Positions 4,293 to 6,273 of a stretch of 6,273 nt of DNA are shown piece by piece. The stretch spans positions 1 to 6,273 of the forward strand of contig JAFASB010000128.1 of the NCBI GenBank assembly GCA_019244985.1, given 5' to 3'. Within the stretch, counting starts at the first letter, position 1. Each line of letters starts with the position of its first letter. Under the pieces are notes generated by a model. The model was given only the letters and a program-made list of their open reading frames with translations. It ran no database searches and was not told the DNA's origin. The position numbers and the translations under genes are program-made. Source of the DNA: Acidimicrobiia bacterium (lineage in GTDB: Bacteria; Actinomycetota; Acidimicrobiia; Acidimicrobiales; AC-14).

Positions 4293-6273
4293 GGGCGCGG
4301 ACCAGCGACACGGCGACGGCAATGACCGCAACCATTGCGAACAGCTGGGCCGGCGCGCCGAAAGCGCCGCTCCCCGACCCCGGGAGCCGGCCGGGACTGA
4401 GGAAGACGGCGACCCCAGCCAGGGCGAAGGACGCCGCCGCCACGTGGGCGAGCGAGAGGTACCGCCGCAAGAGAAGCAGTGCCACGCATGCGAGAACACC
4501 CACGACCCCGCCGAGCACACCCGACACGGCGAGCGCTGCGGCCACACCCACGGCGTGGGTCGCCGCTGACGCCGGCGAAACCAGGTCATCGGCTTGCGGG
4601 GCGCGGGCACGGCGATGCCACCCCGCCAATGCCAGGACGATCAACACGACGACGCCGGCAAGCCCGCCGACGAGCAGGAGCGTGTACGTGTGCCCCGGTG
4701 TGAACGCAAGATGGACGAGTCCGCCGGTGCCGGCGGGGACCAGCCACGCCTGGCGCCAGCCGTCGAGGCGGGCAGCCTGGAGTCGGTGACCGTGCAGCGT
4801 CGCCGTCCATCCGCTGTTGAAGTTCTCGCTGAGGGCGAGGAATGACGCGCTCCCCGGCCCGATCCGCACCCGGCGGGACTCGCTGCCCCACGTCCCGGCA
4901 ACCGTTGCCGTACGCGCATCGGCGACCGGCGGGAGCTGCGCCGGTGCGAGCATCGCGGTCGTGAGCACAAGGCCGCCCTGGGCGGCACTGTTCAGGCGGT
5001 GCTCGCCGGCTGCAAGGTGCAGGGGTGCGCCGCACGACGACACCCGCAGCGGCGCCACCGTCTGCAGGTTCCCGAACGTTCCGTCGACCGATGTGGCGAG
5101 CGGCGTGCCGTCGACGGTGATTGTCGGCCCGTCTCCGCAGTCGAGGTGCACGAAACCGCTCGGCGGTGACGCACGCAGGTCGTCGAGGGCGGGGAAGCGA
5201 AGCTCGCCGACGCCGACCGCCAGCTGCGTCGCGTAACCCGGTGCCTTCGCGCCGGCGTCAGTCGGTGCGGTTGCGAGGAACGTCACCGTGACCTGGTTGG
5301 CGCGCAGCGCTTCGAACGGCACGACGTCACCGGATCCGACGTCGACGTCGCGCACCGCGAGGCCGCTCTGCAGGCGGAGCTTCAGAGGGCGCAGCGCCGG
5401 GCCAGCCGGCGCGGTCACTTGGATGCTGTCGAGCGTGCGCGTATCCGGCCAGCTCAACTGGATCGACGGCTCCCGGTCGTCAGCGCTCGCCAACCACGTC
5501 GTCGACGGATCGCCGTCGACCAGACTGCGCGCGCCGAACGCCGGAATGCCTCGCCACGTCGAGCTGGGCGCAACCTGGAGGTCCGACGACGGTGTCAGGA
5601 CGTCGACAAGGTGGTCGAGCTCGAAGCCCGGCACGGGCAGCACGGTGCCGGTGATGCTGAGGTCGGCAGCTCGCGGCAGCGAGAAGATGCGGTTGAGCGC
5701 CGTCTCCTCGTCGGCGTGCAGCAGGTCGTAGGGGTCGGAGCGCTCCCGGCTGAGCACGACGACGTCCGCGGCAGGAGAAGCGGAGGCGCGCTGCGCTGGG
5801 AGGGCAAGCGTGCGATCGACGTGGACGCCGGGGATCTTGACCTCGCGCAGCCCGGGAAGACCGGGCCCGCCGTCGACCGTCGCGATCGTCAGGCGGACCC
5901 ACGTCGTCTTGCCGCGCGGGAGTTCGAGTGTCTGGGGCGCCTCGGTCGGCCGGACCGATTGCGTCACCGACCCCGCCGCCGTGGAGATACGCAGAGAGCT
6001 GATGCGGGGCCGCGCCGGAGGGTCGAGCATCAGCTGCACGTCGACCGTGCGCGGCGAAATCGCCTTCGCCACCCGCACCTCGACCCACTGGCCGATCGGA
6101 CCGTTGAGTGAGCCGGTGACCCAGGCCGTGGCCGGGTCGCCGTCGAACGCGGCATAAGGCTGGCGGGCGGACGAGCGCGAAAGCGCGTTCTCATAGGAGG
6201 ACGCCTCGACCGCCGTCGCCCCGGTCATCTGCGCTGTCGTCTCGCTGTTCGGCTTGTCGACGACCAGCCGCTG
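4279..6273 (-). CDS. aftD: AftD-like arabinofuranosyltransferase, C-terminal part (5' end beyond window)
   Basis: The frame is open to the right edge, leaving 664 residues of a longer protein; the missing N-terminus should hold the GT-C catalytic membrane domain. Numbering is from the edge. AftD (Rv0236c in M. tuberculosis) adds alpha-(1->3)-linked arabinofuranose branches to envelope arabinan from decaprenyl-phosphoryl-arabinose. Visible here are a first discoidin (F5/8 type C)-like module with AAFDGDPATAW (41-51), a linker, then a second with SLVDGDPSTTW (250-260). A beta-rich domain (about 370-525) follows, with NFNSGWTATLHGHRL (484-498) and DGWRQAWLVPAG (504-515). Then come a membrane segment (about 529-551) and three more (about 572-602, 608-626, 638-658). 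The modules should face outside and bind carbohydrate. This layout matches the AftD/DUF3367 C-terminal half. Assignment without the catalytic part is by layout, so another AftD-related GT-C enzyme is possible. The stop overlaps the acyltransferase start. An internal ATG at 6228 is not the true start, since the frame continues upstream. Confidence 0.8.
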   Translation of the reverse strand, partial: QRLVVDKPNSETTAQMTGATAVEASSYENALSRSSARQPYAAFDGDPATAWVTGSLNGPIGQWVEVRVAKAISPRTVDVQLMLDPPARPRISSLRISTAAGSVTQSVRPTEAPQTLELPRGKTTWVRLTIATVDGGPGLPGLREVKIPGVHVDRTLALPAQRASASPAADVVVLSRERSDPYDLLHADEETALNRIFSLPRAADLSITGTVLPVPGFELDHLVDVLTPSSDLQVAPSSTWRGIPAFGARSLVDGDPSTTWLASADDREPSIQLSWPDTRTLDSIQVTAPAGPALRPLKLRLQSGLAVRDVDVGSGDVVPFEALRANQVTVTFLATAPTDAGAKAPGYATQLAVGVGELRFPALDDLRASPPSGFVHLDCGDGPTITVDGTPLATSVDGTFGNLQTVAPLRVSSCGAPLHLAAGEHRLNSAAQGGLVLTTAMLAPAQLPPVADARTATVAGTWGSESRRVRIGPGSASFLALSENFNSGWTATLHGHRLQAARLDGWRQAWLVPAGTGGLVHLAFTPGHTYTLLLVGGLAGVVVLIVLALAGWHRRARAPQADDLVSPASAATHAVGVAAALAVSGVLGGVVGVLACVALLLLRRYLSLAHVAAASFALAGVAVFLSPGRLPGSGSGAFGAPAQLFAMVAVIAVAVSLVRARSEL

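Noticed and set aside
3272..4789. A 505-codon open frame on the plus strand
   Set aside because: It is antisense to the acyltransferase and AftD-like genes, crosses their junction, and has a low-complexity Arg/Glu/Gln/Pro-rich translation without recognisable motifs.
1..6273. Possible mobile elements, CRISPR arrays, tRNA or phage genes
   Set aside because: No transposase or integrase motifs, regularly spaced repeats, tRNA-like cloverleaf or terminal inverted repeats were seen by eye; the gaps are short and the coding style is uniform.

Overview
The window is GC-rich and every convincing gene lies on the minus strand, so transcription runs from high to low coordinates. Gene content suggests an actinobacterium: an AftD-like arabinofuranosyltransferase C-terminus, GTG starts, actinobacterial-looking MFS and acyl-CoA dehydrogenase proteins, and a strong G+C bias at third codon positions. 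An Acidimicrobiia-type or related lineage is my best guess. The sequence alone does not exclude a mycolic-acid producer, where AftD is best known.

In order of transcription, the window opens inside a large membrane/extracytoplasmic protein that resembles the C-terminal half of AftD. It has two discoidin (F5/8 type C)-like modules, a further beta-rich domain and about four C-terminal membrane segments; its N-terminus lies beyond base 6273. Its TGA stop overlaps the GTG start of an acyltransferase-3 family membrane protein in a GTGA junction, so the two are probably translationally coupled. A polysaccharide-building glycosyltransferase followed by a membrane O-acyltransferase points to synthesis and acyl decoration of an envelope polysaccharide. 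The acyltransferase frame stays open for 109 bases into the following cold-shock protein gene, an unusual overlap.

The cold-shock gene (67 aa, GTG start, clear ribosome binding site) ends in a textbook intrinsic terminator at 2825-2848, which divides the window into two transcription blocks. Beyond it come a 12-TM-type MFS exporter and, 36 bases later, a 100-aa orphan protein with a signal peptide and a C-terminal membrane anchor. These two are probably co-transcribed.

The last gene is an acyl-CoA dehydrogenase whose 3' end leaves the window just before the catalytic glutamate motif. The gap ahead of it holds a perfect 16-bp palindrome next to a plausible promoter, which looks like a repressor operator for lipid or acyl-CoA catabolism.

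I found no tRNA, rRNA, CRISPR array, insertion sequence or attachment site. No entirely new multi-gene system is evident. The most interesting points are the coupled AftD-like/acyltransferase pair, the acyltransferase/csp overlap, the palindromic operator and the small anchored protein. No gap between genes exceeds 300 bases.
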